DNA of 13,150 nt from CAZNLL01 sp964573885 (GTDB taxonomy: Bacteria; Desulfobacterota; DSM-4660; Desulfatiglandales; Desulfatiglandaceae), in the NCBI GenBank assembly GCA_964573885.1, contig CAZNLL010000112.1, forward strand, positions 1 to 13,150, written 5' to 3'. A model generated the notes under the pieces. The model did not search any database. It worked only from the letters and a program-made list of their open reading frames with translations, and was not told where the DNA came from. Positions within the stretch are counted from its first letter, which is position 1. Every line of letters starts with the position of its first letter. Below, piece after piece: positions 6,604 through 12,814 of this stretch. The translations under genes and the position numbers were made by a program.

Positions 6604-7040
6604 TTCATGAGGCCTGTACCTTGGTCGTATCGGGCCGAAAATACGGCCCCCTTCCCTGAAAAGACGCTGCATTCCGTGAGCACGTATTCGGCCAAATCCC
6701 GCCTGGAAGTCTCGTCCAGGCCATTGAAGGACCCCACAAAGCGGTTCTCATCCTCAGTTTTGGAGAGAACATCCCAGACTTCCTCCCGGGACATGTCAGG
6801 GCCGATCTGGATTTCTTCCTCGGCCGGTCCCTCTGTGAAGGCCCTTTTTCCTGCCTCCAATGTGCGGGCAAGGTCTTCCTGGATCTTTCCGATTTCGGAA
6901 GCCAGCTCGTCGGTCGATCGGCAGATGCCGGTAACCGGACAAAATACTTCCCTACCCGCGATCTGGACCGCAAGACCGATAGACACCCCTTCTTCACCCT
7001 CCTTCTGTTCAGAGGGGATGATCTTGAATAATTTCTTCAC
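6600..7040 (-). CDS. Conserved-looking protein of unknown function (146 aa)
   Basis: I do not recognise the family. The frame extends up to 7118, but that would overlap cobU. A GTG at 7040 preceded by AAGAGGT (7045-7051, 4-nt spacing) is a much better start and leaves 31 bases after the cobU stop. The product is soluble, acidic and without signal or membrane segments. It begins VKKLFKIIPS, has a short beta-rich part (about 19-38: IGLAVQIAGREVFCPVTG) with two cysteines (C34, C40), then a helical Glu-rich middle (43-75), and a C-terminal part with C124. Its stop overlaps the FHA ATG (ATGA at 6600-6603), so it is made together with the FHA protein and may be its partner. It might also be an accessory of CobU. 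Neither role is proven. Confidence 0.75.
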   Translation of the reverse strand: MKKLFKIIPSEQKEGEEGVSIGLAVQIAGREVFCPVTGICRSTDELASEIGKIQEDLARTLEAGKRAFTEGPAEEEIQIGPDMSREEVWDVLSKTEDENRFVGSFNGLDETSRRDLAEYVLTECSVFSGKGAVFSARYDQGTGLMK

Positions 7041-7044
7041 AAAT

Positions 7045-7051
7045 ACCTCTT
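7045..7051 (-). promoter_or_regulatory. Ribosome-binding site supporting the GTG start at 7040
   Basis: AAGAGGT on the minus strand ends 4 bases before the GTG. Upstream in-frame alternatives lie inside cobU and have no such site. Confidence 0.5.
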
Positions 7052-7071
7052 GTAGATTCAGATTGGGCGGG

Positions 7072-7638
7072 CTAGCCCTCGTCCAGAATACCCTTGAGGC
7101 ACAGGGGCAAACCTGCAACAGTGAGAATCACCTTGTCCGCAAGGGAGGCCACCCTTTGATTCAATCTTCCCGCCAAATCGCGAAATTGCCTGCCCAGGGC
7201 ATAGGTGGGGACCACGCCGCTGCCGACCTCATTGGCCACGGCAATGATGGCCTGTCGCCTTTGAGTAAAGGCCTCCAGGAGCCTTTCCTCATAAAAGGGG
7301 GCTCCTTCACCGCCATTTCTTAAAAGCACATTGCTCAGCCAGACCGTTAAGCAATCAACAAGGACCACATCCCTGCCCTCGCACCGGGTCTCCAGGACCC
7401 CTGGGACGTCCAGTGGTTCCTCTATGAGACCCCAGTTCGGGCCGCGAGACGCCCTGTGCAACCTCACCCGCTCCGCCATCTCCTCGTCCAACACCTCTGC
7501 GGTGGCGACAAAAAGGCAGGACTTATATTGCCTTTGAGCGTAATGGAGGGCCCAGGCGCTCTTCCCGCTCCTAGCACCTCCGAGAACAAAGATCAGTTCT
7601 TTTTCTGGTCCCTGCGACACTTCACAAAATCGTTCCAA
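7072..7638 (-). CDS. cobU: Adenosylcobinamide kinase / adenosylcobinamide-phosphate guanylyltransferase
   Basis: This bifunctional enzyme of cobalamin nucleotide-loop assembly phosphorylates adenosylcobinamide and then attaches GMP. The 188-aa frame matches the family length (about 180 aa). It shows P-loop GGARSGKS (20-27), the guanylylation histidine H61 in LHRASRGPNW, VDCLTVWLSN (94-103), NEVGSGVVP (136-144) and GRLNQRVA (157-164). The start is uncertain: TTG at 7638 or GTG at 7620, neither with a clear Shine-Dalgarno and neither giving the very short N-terminus typical of CobU. It lies 50 bases after the MBL hydrolase 2 stop and reads into the unknown protein gene. No other corrinoid gene is in the window, so cobU seems detached from a cob cluster. 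In a Wood-Ljungdahl organism the product would serve the corrinoid iron-sulfur protein (inference). Confidence 0.93.
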   Translation of the reverse strand: MERFCEVSQGPEKELIFVLGGARSGKSAWALHYAQRQYKSCLFVATAEVLDEEMAERVRLHRASRGPNWGLIEEPLDVPGVLETRCEGRDVVLVDCLTVWLSNVLLRNGGEGAPFYEERLLEAFTQRRQAIIAVANEVGSGVVPTYALGRQFRDLAGRLNQRVASLADKVILTVAGLPLCLKGILDEG

Positions 7639-7688
7639 ATAACCGGATTATGAGAGGGGACGGGATAAAGGAATCGGATCGAAAAAAA

Positions 7689-8534
7689 TCAAAGGATCAG
7701 TTCACCCTGTTCCCTGGCCGCGTCAATGAGGATCTTTTCCCCTCGCTCCCTGGCCAGTTCTTCGCAGTGATTCCTCAAGGCCTCCACTTCCGGGTCTTTT
7801 CTGGAGGGGTCGTGGTGGAAGAGAATCAACCGCTTTACCTGGGCCTTCAAGGCAAGCTCCAACGCGGACACATAGTCAGAATGGCCCCAGCCCCTGCGCC
7901 TTTCTCTTTCCTCAGGTGTATATTGAGCGTCATGAATGAGTATGTCTGCATCCTGACAAAAAGAGACGTAGTCGTCAAGGTGTCTCTCAGCCCAGTTCTC
8001 GTTGGTCAGCTCGTTGTCGGTGATGAAAACAAGGGCCTTCCCCTGTTCACGAAAACGGAAGCCGTACCCCCCTTGCGGGTGCTGTAAGGGGATGGAATCA
8101 ATAACACAATCCCCGATATTAAGGGGACCGTGGCTGAGGGTGTCAAGGTGGCGGGTATCCGCCTTGAGGTCGTCGAATTTTACCGGAAAAAACCCGTCTC
8201 CCAGCTTGTTGTCAAAGGGCGCCCTCAGACCCTTCATACAATTGGGAGCCCCGTCAATAGATATCTTGGTCCTTTCCTCGTAGATGGGAGGGAAAAAGGG
8301 GAAACCCAGGAGATGGTCCCAGTGGATGTGGGTCATGAGGAGATAGACATCCACCCTTTCCCCTTTGGCGGCAAGCCCTTCTCCCAGGCACCTCAGACCG
8401 GTCCCGGCATCGATAATAACAGTAATGCCGCTATCCAAGGTAATTTCAAGACAGGTCGTGTTTCCCCCGTAGACGGTGGTATCTTTTCCTGGAACGGGAA
8501 TGGACCCCCTGGTCCCCCAAAAGGTGATCTTCAT
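7689..8534 (-). CDS. MBL-fold metallo-hydrolase 2 (phosphodiesterase-like, GTRGS type)
   Basis: The ATG at 8534 gives 281 aa and places FWGTRGS at residues 5-11, as in the paralog. It is preceded by AGGGTGGG (8537-8544), and the longer frame to 8594 adds 20 residues without homology. Motifs are YGGNTTC (22-28), IDAGTGLR (41-48), THIHWDH (68-74; H69, H71, D73, H74), H152, D173 (ITDNE), D202 (HDAQYT), H218 (GWGHSD) and H240/H241 (FHHDP). These match the product of 5192-6091 position for position, so the two genes arose by duplication or are two members of one subfamily kept in one operon. The likely activity is phosphodiester or cyclic nucleotide hydrolysis in the cytosol; the substrate is unknown. 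A good promoter lies 84-112 bases upstream, making this the first gene of the operon. Confidence 0.9.
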   Translation of the reverse strand: MKITFWGTRGSIPVPGKDTTVYGGNTTCLEITLDSGITVIIDAGTGLRCLGEGLAAKGERVDVYLLMTHIHWDHLLGFPFFPPIYEERTKISIDGAPNCMKGLRAPFDNKLGDGFFPVKFDDLKADTRHLDTLSHGPLNIGDCVIDSIPLQHPQGGYGFRFREQGKALVFITDNELTNENWAERHLDDYVSFCQDADILIHDAQYTPEERERRRGWGHSDYVSALELALKAQVKRLILFHHDPSRKDPEVEALRNHCEELARERGEKILIDAAREQGELIL

Positions 8535-8536
8535 TG

Positions 8537-8544
8537 CCCACCCT
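8537..8544 (-). promoter_or_regulatory. Ribosome-binding site for MBL hydrolase 2
   Basis: AGGGTGGG on the minus strand directly precedes the ATG at 8534, with 6 bases between AGGG and the ATG. It favours this start over the upstream one at 8594. Confidence 0.5.
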
Positions 8545-8617
8545 AATAAAGATTTCCAGATCCTCCGGCCCTCTGTCCAAACCAGGGCATCCATATCCGA
8601 GGTGGTTCAGCGGCGAT

Positions 8618-8646
8618 ACTCTACGTCATCACGCAAAGGGTGTCAA
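8618..8646 (-). promoter_or_regulatory. Sigma-70-type promoter for the MBL2-cobU-FHA-MBL1 operon
   Basis: On the minus strand a perfect TTGACA (8646-8641) is separated by exactly 17 bases from TAGAGT (8623-8618), a 4/6 match to TATAAT. The start point would be near 8611, giving a leader of about 77 bases before the ATG at 8534. It separates this operon from the 693-aa protein gene, which ends at 8708. Confidence 0.6.
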
Positions 8647-8707
8647 TCCAAAAAAATCAATGAAAATGACAGGATAAAGACGGCAATGCCCGGTCAGGCA
8701 GGCAGCC

Positions 8708-10789
8708 TCACCCCACTTGGCAGGCCTCCATGAGGGCACCGGCCCTCTCCTTCAAGGAGAGGGCCCAGGAATCCCCCCTTTTCAAAGCCTCCTCCACGCG
8801 GTCCAAAAGGTCGTGGAAGAGATCCCATCCCCGTCTTTCCTTCCAAAACGTTTCCTCCACGGTTTCAGGGCCGTCCAGGAGCCCCTGAAGGATTCCTCCC
8901 AACCGGGCCGCCCCTGTTTTCACCAGCTCATCGCCTTCCTCCCCTCTTTGCGCCTTAAACAGGGACGCACCCTTGAGGGCCAAGCGCAGATAGGCCACAG
9001 TCACAGGGATGGGCGACACAAAACAGCCCGTAAAGGGATCGATGACATCCTTGATCTTATCCACCGGCCAGGGCAACCCGGCCGCATAATAGGAGAAAAG
9101 GAGAATTCGTGCGTAGTCGCCCACCAGTTTTCCCGTCGAGGCCCGCTTAATGGCCTGGGTGGCAAGGGAGTCCTTGTCGTGACGCATGATCAGACCGTCT
9201 TTGTGCAGGTATCTCAAATAAGGCCCCTGGGCCTCGAACAGGGTGGACAACATATAGGCCTGGTCCTCGGCGCGGCCAATGAGGGTGGGCGTAAAGGGGC
9301 GGTGTTGTCGGAGGCTATCCACCAGAATGCCACAGGTGCCTCCTGTGACATGGACCCTTTGTATGCAATGGTTGCGGCCGTTGAGCGGTCCTGAACGGTA
9401 CCGGGTCATCATCTCGGCCTCTGTGGAAAGCGCTTGGGTCAGGGGGCTGAAAAAAACCCACTCATCCCCCTCTATCTCCCCACTGGGGAAAGGGACATCA
9501 GGGGTGAACAGGGATCGCCCTATGTCCTTTTGGTTCACCAGGGCCCCGGCGATCATTCCCAGGTCAACCAGCTCGCCCTTCTGGTCCACTCCCTGGGCAC
9601 CCCAGAGGGGGCTCTTGAGGTGTTCCAGGGCCGAAAGACCGGTCTCTCGAACAAGCTCCCTCTGGGGGAAAACCTGATCCAGGTCTATCTTGAAGGTCGC
9701 CCTCACAGAAGGGTCCAAGAAGACGTGCCAGAATGCGGAGACAGCCTTAAGCAGGCTGTAATGCCGCCCGTATTCCCCGTCCACCCCGATGATGCTATGG
9801 AGCAGGCGCTCTTCTTCCACCCCCATATACTTCTTGGCCGCCGGCGCCAGGAGATCTTTCACAAGCCTGGATGTGTCTGCCTCGGACAAGGCAAAAATGC
9901 GGAGGTGTGAGAAGCCCTTGTGCCTTCTCAATAAGTCATGAACATAAGGCTTGGCCAGATCCCGGAGCCCGGCGTGGGTCACAGACAGAGAAAGGACACA
10001 AGTAACCCGGGACCCCGGCCTGACAATCCCCCGCTCTATTTCAAAGGCCACGGCCCGGTCCAGGGCCTTCAACCCATAGAGGAGTTCGTTTTCTCGGCTT
10101 TGTGTTCCCATCTCAATAGGATGATCGTACCAGTAGTGCTGGGGCTCTTCCGCGACATCTTTCAATCGTCCTTTCAAGTCCCTTGGCAGCAAAGGATCCA
10201 GGGGACTGCCTGGAAAGGCCGGAGGCGTGAGCAAGACGTTGGAGGTAAATAACACCTCTTTTCCAGGCTCCTGGATGGGCCATGGATTCAAACGGGTTAT
10301 TCTCACCCGCCTCTTCTCCCGGAGAGCGGCGACGGCCTCTTCCCGGGTCCCTTTTAGGGAAAGGCCTTCAGGGAAAAAGACCTGCCACACCCCCTTCAAC
10401 GCCTCTTGCCGCCCCGGAAGGGGGGAAGCGTTTCCCATCAGCCCACAGAGTTCTTCCAGGGCCCGGCGGAAGGCCTTGTTTGTCCGGCAAACCCTCCGAA
10501 TTTCCCGGTATATCAAGGAAAGGCCCTTGTGAAAAAAGCCTGCGCCATTGCCCCCTTGCCCCTCCCGCCTGAGGGTTTCCATGAATTCCCGGGCCTCCGC
10601 ATATCCGGGCTGACCCGCCCCGCACAAAGAGATCAAGAACGCGGCATTGAGGTTCCGGGAAATCGAACCCGGGGCCTGCTCCTGAGGGCGGAATTGCCCG
10701 GCGATATCTATGCCCGTAAGAGGCCCACCCCGTCCCTTCTCGGCCACCAAGGCCCTTATAATGGTTTCAAGCTTCTCCTGCATATCCAC
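8708..10789 (-). CDS. Large unrecognised protein with GT-A glycosyltransferase-like signatures
   Basis: This 693-aa soluble protein has no signal peptide or membrane helices. I cannot name its family. The N-terminal ~170 residues look helical and are separate from the rest. From about 178 there is a possible alpha/beta domain: FTSNVLLTPP, YWYDHPIEMG (219-228), ENELLYGLKALDRAV (233-247) and strand VTCVLSLSVTHAG (262-274). A hydrophobic strand then ends in KIDLDQVFP with a DxD-like D369-L370-D371. It is followed by GGTCGI (483-488), IGRAEDQAYML (504-514; E508-D509 placed like a GT catalytic acid pair) and LIMRHDKD with H537, as in metal-binding histidines of some GT-A enzymes. This order suggests a nucleotide-sugar transferase, perhaps resembling mannosylglycerate/glucosylglycerate synthases (inference). 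The start is GTG 10789 (AAAGG 5 bases ahead) or ATG 10783. It is transcribed alone. Confidence 0.85.
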   Translation of the reverse strand: MDMQEKLETIIRALVAEKGRGGPLTGIDIAGQFRPQEQAPGSISRNLNAAFLISLCGAGQPGYAEAREFMETLRREGQGGNGAGFFHKGLSLIYREIRRVCRTNKAFRRALEELCGLMGNASPLPGRQEALKGVWQVFFPEGLSLKGTREEAVAALREKRRVRITRLNPWPIQEPGKEVLFTSNVLLTPPAFPGSPLDPLLPRDLKGRLKDVAEEPQHYWYDHPIEMGTQSRENELLYGLKALDRAVAFEIERGIVRPGSRVTCVLSLSVTHAGLRDLAKPYVHDLLRRHKGFSHLRIFALSEADTSRLVKDLLAPAAKKYMGVEEERLLHSIIGVDGEYGRHYSLLKAVSAFWHVFLDPSVRATFKIDLDQVFPQRELVRETGLSALEHLKSPLWGAQGVDQKGELVDLGMIAGALVNQKDIGRSLFTPDVPFPSGEIEGDEWVFFSPLTQALSTEAEMMTRYRSGPLNGRNHCIQRVHVTGGTCGILVDSLRQHRPFTPTLIGRAEDQAYMLSTLFEAQGPYLRYLHKDGLIMRHDKDSLATQAIKRASTGKLVGDYARILLFSYYAAGLPWPVDKIKDVIDPFTGCFVSPIPVTVAYLRLALKGASLFKAQRGEEGDELVKTGAARLGGILQGLLDGPETVEETFWKERRGWDLFHDLLDRVEEALKRGDSWALSLKERAGALMEACQVG

Positions 10790-10821
10790 TGTGGCCTTTG
10801 CCGTCGGCTTTTTCAGGCTCT

Positions 10822-10896
10822 ACCCCGTTGTTGTAAATGCCGAATCCTTAAGCGCCCTTTATGCAACAACGGGGTCTACCTGAATGTTTCGGCATT
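10822..10896. promoter_or_regulatory. Two interleaved perfect inverted repeats, potential pseudoknot leader
   Basis: Repeat A is ACCCCGTTGTTG (10822-10833) with exact complement at 10864-10875. Repeat B is AATGCCGAA (10836-10844) with exact complement at 10888-10896. The order A-B-A'-B' is the topology of an H-type pseudoknot, with connecting segments of 2, 19 and 12 bases. It lies 33 bases upstream of the GTG of the 693-aa protein, where it would be in that gene's leader, and about 90 bases upstream of the divergent small ORF. Alternative folding (A-A' versus B-B') or protein binding to DNA dyads are other readings. No known riboswitch class was recognised. Confidence 0.55.
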
Positions 10897-10922
10897 CTCC
10901 CGGGGGAATCTCCTCTGCCCCC

Positions 10923-10951
10923 TTGCCCTTCTTCTATATATTTTTTATCCT
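10923..10951 (+). promoter_or_regulatory. Weak sigma-70-type promoter for the small ORF
   Basis: TTGCCC (10923-10928; 4/6) and TATCCT (10946-10951; 4/6) are 17 bases apart, in an A/T-rich stretch that also contains TATATATT. Transcription would start about 25 bases before the ATG at 10984. Confidence 0.35.
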
Positions 10952-10970
10952 AAGATGAAAAGAGGCCCAT

Positions 10971-10980
10971 AAGGAAGGAG
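10971..10980 (+). promoter_or_regulatory. Strong ribosome-binding site for the 66-aa ORF
   Basis: AAGGAAGGAG ends 3 bases before the ATG at 10984; its first AAGGA element is at the usual 8-base distance. It is the main reason for calling this short ORF. Confidence 0.5.
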
Positions 10981-10983
10981 TTT

Positions 10984-11184
10984 ATGCATTTTTATTGGCG
11001 TGTCGTTGAAGAGTTGAAATTTCTCGGTGAGAACTGGATATTCCTTGACCCTGCCCTTTCAAGGAGTTACAGGACCTGGATTGTAAAAAACGCCCGGGCC
11101 ATCGCCCTCAATGAGCGTACAGGGTCCTTGTCCCAATACCCATTTCTTTCTGAGCCCCTGGCCGGATTCCCTGACCTGAATTAG
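10984..11184 (+). CDS. Small hypothetical protein (66 aa)
   Basis: I do not recognise this protein. A strong Shine-Dalgarno AAGGAAGGAG (10971-10980) precedes the ATG and a plausible promoter lies upstream, which argues for real translation. The product starts MHFYWRVVEELKFLGENW, has an aromatic- and charge-rich N-terminal half with a likely amphipathic helix, a basic middle (SRSYRTWIVKNARA, about 26-39) and no cysteine, signal peptide or membrane segment. It is divergent from the 693-aa protein gene and convergent with metF, whose stop is 60 bases away. It could be a small regulator or an orphan peptide. A spurious ORF remains possible because it is short. Confidence 0.5.
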   Translation: MHFYWRVVEELKFLGENWIFLDPALSRSYRTWIVKNARAIALNERTGSLSQYPFLSEPLAGFPDLN

Positions 11185-11244
11185 CTCCCCGGGCGGCTCC
11201 CGCGCCGACGAGGAGATGGCGGACATGTCTCGATGGTCACCTCC

Positions 11245-12129
11245 TCAAAGGCCGGCCGCTTCCATGATCTGGGGAACCAGGTCTTCCTTTCCAATGGCCA
11301 TGATATGAACACCGTGGCACATCTTCTCCTTGCGGATTCGATGGATCATGCGGCCCGCGATCTCCACCCCCTTTTCAATGGCCCGACCCTTGGGGGCGGA
11401 GGCCATTTCGTCAATCAGGACCTGGGGGACGTTTACTCCGGCCACGTTTTTGTTCATGAACCGGGCCATGGGCGCCGAGGTCAATAAAATGATGCCTGCC
11501 AGGATCTTCACCGGGAAGGGCCTGACCCGCTCCATGAACTCCTTGAAATGATCCAGATCGTAAACGGCCTGGGTCTGTATAAACTCAGCCCCCGCCTCAA
11601 CCTTTTTTTCAAATTTAATGAGCTGGGGCTCCAGGGGGTTGGCCTCCGGCGTGACAATAGCTCCGGCACAAAAGGAGACATTCCCGTCCAGGTCATTACC
11701 GCCCAGGTCCTTTCCCTTTTCCAGCCGCCTCACCGCCCCCAAGAGCTGGCTCGAATCCAGGTCAAAGACGGACTTGGCCTCCTTATGGTCCCCCAGGATC
11801 ACCGAGTCCCCGGTCAGGCAAAGGACATTATTGATCCCCCTGCTGGCCGCAAAGAGGAGATCGGCCTGAAGGGCCAGCCTGTTGCGATCCCTGCAAGTCA
11901 TCTGCAGGATTGGCTCCCCTCCCATCTCCTTGACCAAGAGGGCTCCTCCCAGGGACGGGAATCTCATGACCGAACTCTGGTGGTCCGTAACATTCATGGC
12001 ATCCACCTTGTCCTTTAACACCTCAATGTGGTGTCTCATCTTCTCAAGATTGGTGCCTTTCGGAGGAGCGACCTCACTGGTGACAACGAATTTGCCTGAT
12101 TGAAGGGCTTGCTTAAATGAGGAAACCAT
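11245..12129 (-). CDS. metF: Methylenetetrahydrofolate reductase, catalytic subunit
   Basis: MetF is a TIM-barrel flavoprotein that reduces 5,10-methylene-THF to 5-methyl-THF. The ATG at 12129 (294 aa) has GGAGG six bases ahead; the TTG at 12135 lies inside that ribosome site and is rejected. Visible family features are TSEVAPPKG (17-25, E19 in the position of the E. coli catalytic Glu28), NVTDHQ (46-51), MTCRDRNR (77-84), LTGDS (105-109, D108 like E. coli Asp120) and FIQTQ (183-187). Length equals the usual bacterial MetF. It follows metV by 40 bases and the flavoprotein upstream of that, an arrangement known from acetogens and sulfate reducers, where MetF-MetV work in the methyl branch of the Wood-Ljungdahl pathway rather than only in methionine synthesis. 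No terminator is evident after the stop. Confidence 0.95.
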   Translation of the reverse strand: MVSSFKQALQSGKFVVTSEVAPPKGTNLEKMRHHIEVLKDKVDAMNVTDHQSSVMRFPSLGGALLVKEMGGEPILQMTCRDRNRLALQADLLFAASRGINNVLCLTGDSVILGDHKEAKSVFDLDSSQLLGAVRRLEKGKDLGGNDLDGNVSFCAGAIVTPEANPLEPQLIKFEKKVEAGAEFIQTQAVYDLDHFKEFMERVRPFPVKILAGIILLTSAPMARFMNKNVAGVNVPQVLIDEMASAPKGRAIEKGVEIAGRMIHRIRKEKMCHGVHIMAIGKEDLVPQIMEAAGL

Positions 12130-12135
12130 GCTCAA

Positions 12136-12143
12136 CCTCCTCC
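12136..12143 (-). promoter_or_regulatory. Ribosome-binding site deciding the metF start
   Basis: The minus strand reads GGAGGAGG here, six bases before the ATG at 12129. This excludes the TTG two codons upstream as the start. Confidence 0.6.
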
Positions 12144-12169
12144 CCTATTCCTTATGCCGTGGGCATATC

Positions 12170-12814
12170 CTATAGCTTGAATTTCCCCGGGGACGGTTCC
12201 CCCTGGTGATTCCGGGGTTTTTGAAATTTCCTCATGGCATCCAGGCGGCCCAATTCCTCCAACCGCCTGTAAATGAGCGTCCACGCACAATCCTTTTCCT
12301 CATCTATTTCGCACTTGCCGTTATTGGTTCCCCCGCAGGGCCCGTTCACCAGGCCCTTGTGGCAGGAAGTGACCGGGCAAATGCCTCCTGTTTCACCCAG
12401 GATGCAGGTCCCGCACTGGGTACACACCTCGTCGAAGCGTCCCACACCGGTCTCCTTTCCGATAAAAAGGGTGTCCAGTGCGGGGACGACCATCTTCCTG
12501 AGCTGCCTGGCAATGGTCTGGACCCCAAAGGCACAGGTCATGATGAGAAGGACATCGGACTGATCAATCTGCTCTCTGTACTCTTCCAAGGCCTCTCCCG
12601 TGAGGTTGTCGCAGGCCACGGGCAAAACCAGATGACCGGTGATCAATTTGCCTTTCCCGGAAAGGGTCTGCTTCATGGCCTCCACCTCGGCCGTGCCCCC
12701 GGTGTGGGTGAGGGTGACGCAAGTCCCACAGCCGATGATAAAAACCCTGCCGAGGCCTTCCAGGAGCTGATCAATCTCCTCTTGTGGCTTTTGCTGGGTA
12801 ATGGATCTGATCAT
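12170..12814 (-). CDS. metV: Methylenetetrahydrofolate reductase accessory subunit MetV
   Basis: This 214-aa cysteine-rich protein is of the MetV type (methylene-THF reductase C-terminal/zinc-binding family). Cysteines are C29, C32, C68, C94, C131-x2-C134-x2-C137, C146, C151, C160, C168 and C176, in segments such as GCGTCVT (28-34), MTCAFGVQT (92-100), CTQCGTC (131-137) and NGPCGGTNNGKCE (157-169). They are expected to bind zinc and iron-sulfur clusters and pass electrons to the MetF flavin (family knowledge from acetogens). The ATG overlaps the stop of the upstream oxidoreductase (ATGA at 12811-12814), indicating coupled translation. Its presence distinguishes this MetF from NADH-only bacterial MetF and points to a reductase linked to other electron donors. 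Confidence 0.92.
   Translation of the reverse strand: MIRSITQQKPQEEIDQLLEGLGRVFIIGCGTCVTLTHTGGTAEVEAMKQTLSGKGKLITGHLVLPVACDNLTGEALEEYREQIDQSDVLLIMTCAFGVQTIARQLRKMVVPALDTLFIGKETGVGRFDEVCTQCGTCILGETGGICPVTSCHKGLVNGPCGGTNNGKCEIDEEKDCAWTLIYRRLEELGRLDAMRKFQKPRNHQGEPSPGKFKL

Noticed and set aside
7041..7118. N-terminal extension of the 146-aa protein
   Set aside because: It overlaps the cobU coding region, and the GTG at 7040 has a proper ribosome site.
9279..9910. Plus-strand frames opposite the 693-aa gene
   Set aside because: Antisense shadows of a long coding region with clear family-like motifs on the minus strand; no start signals.
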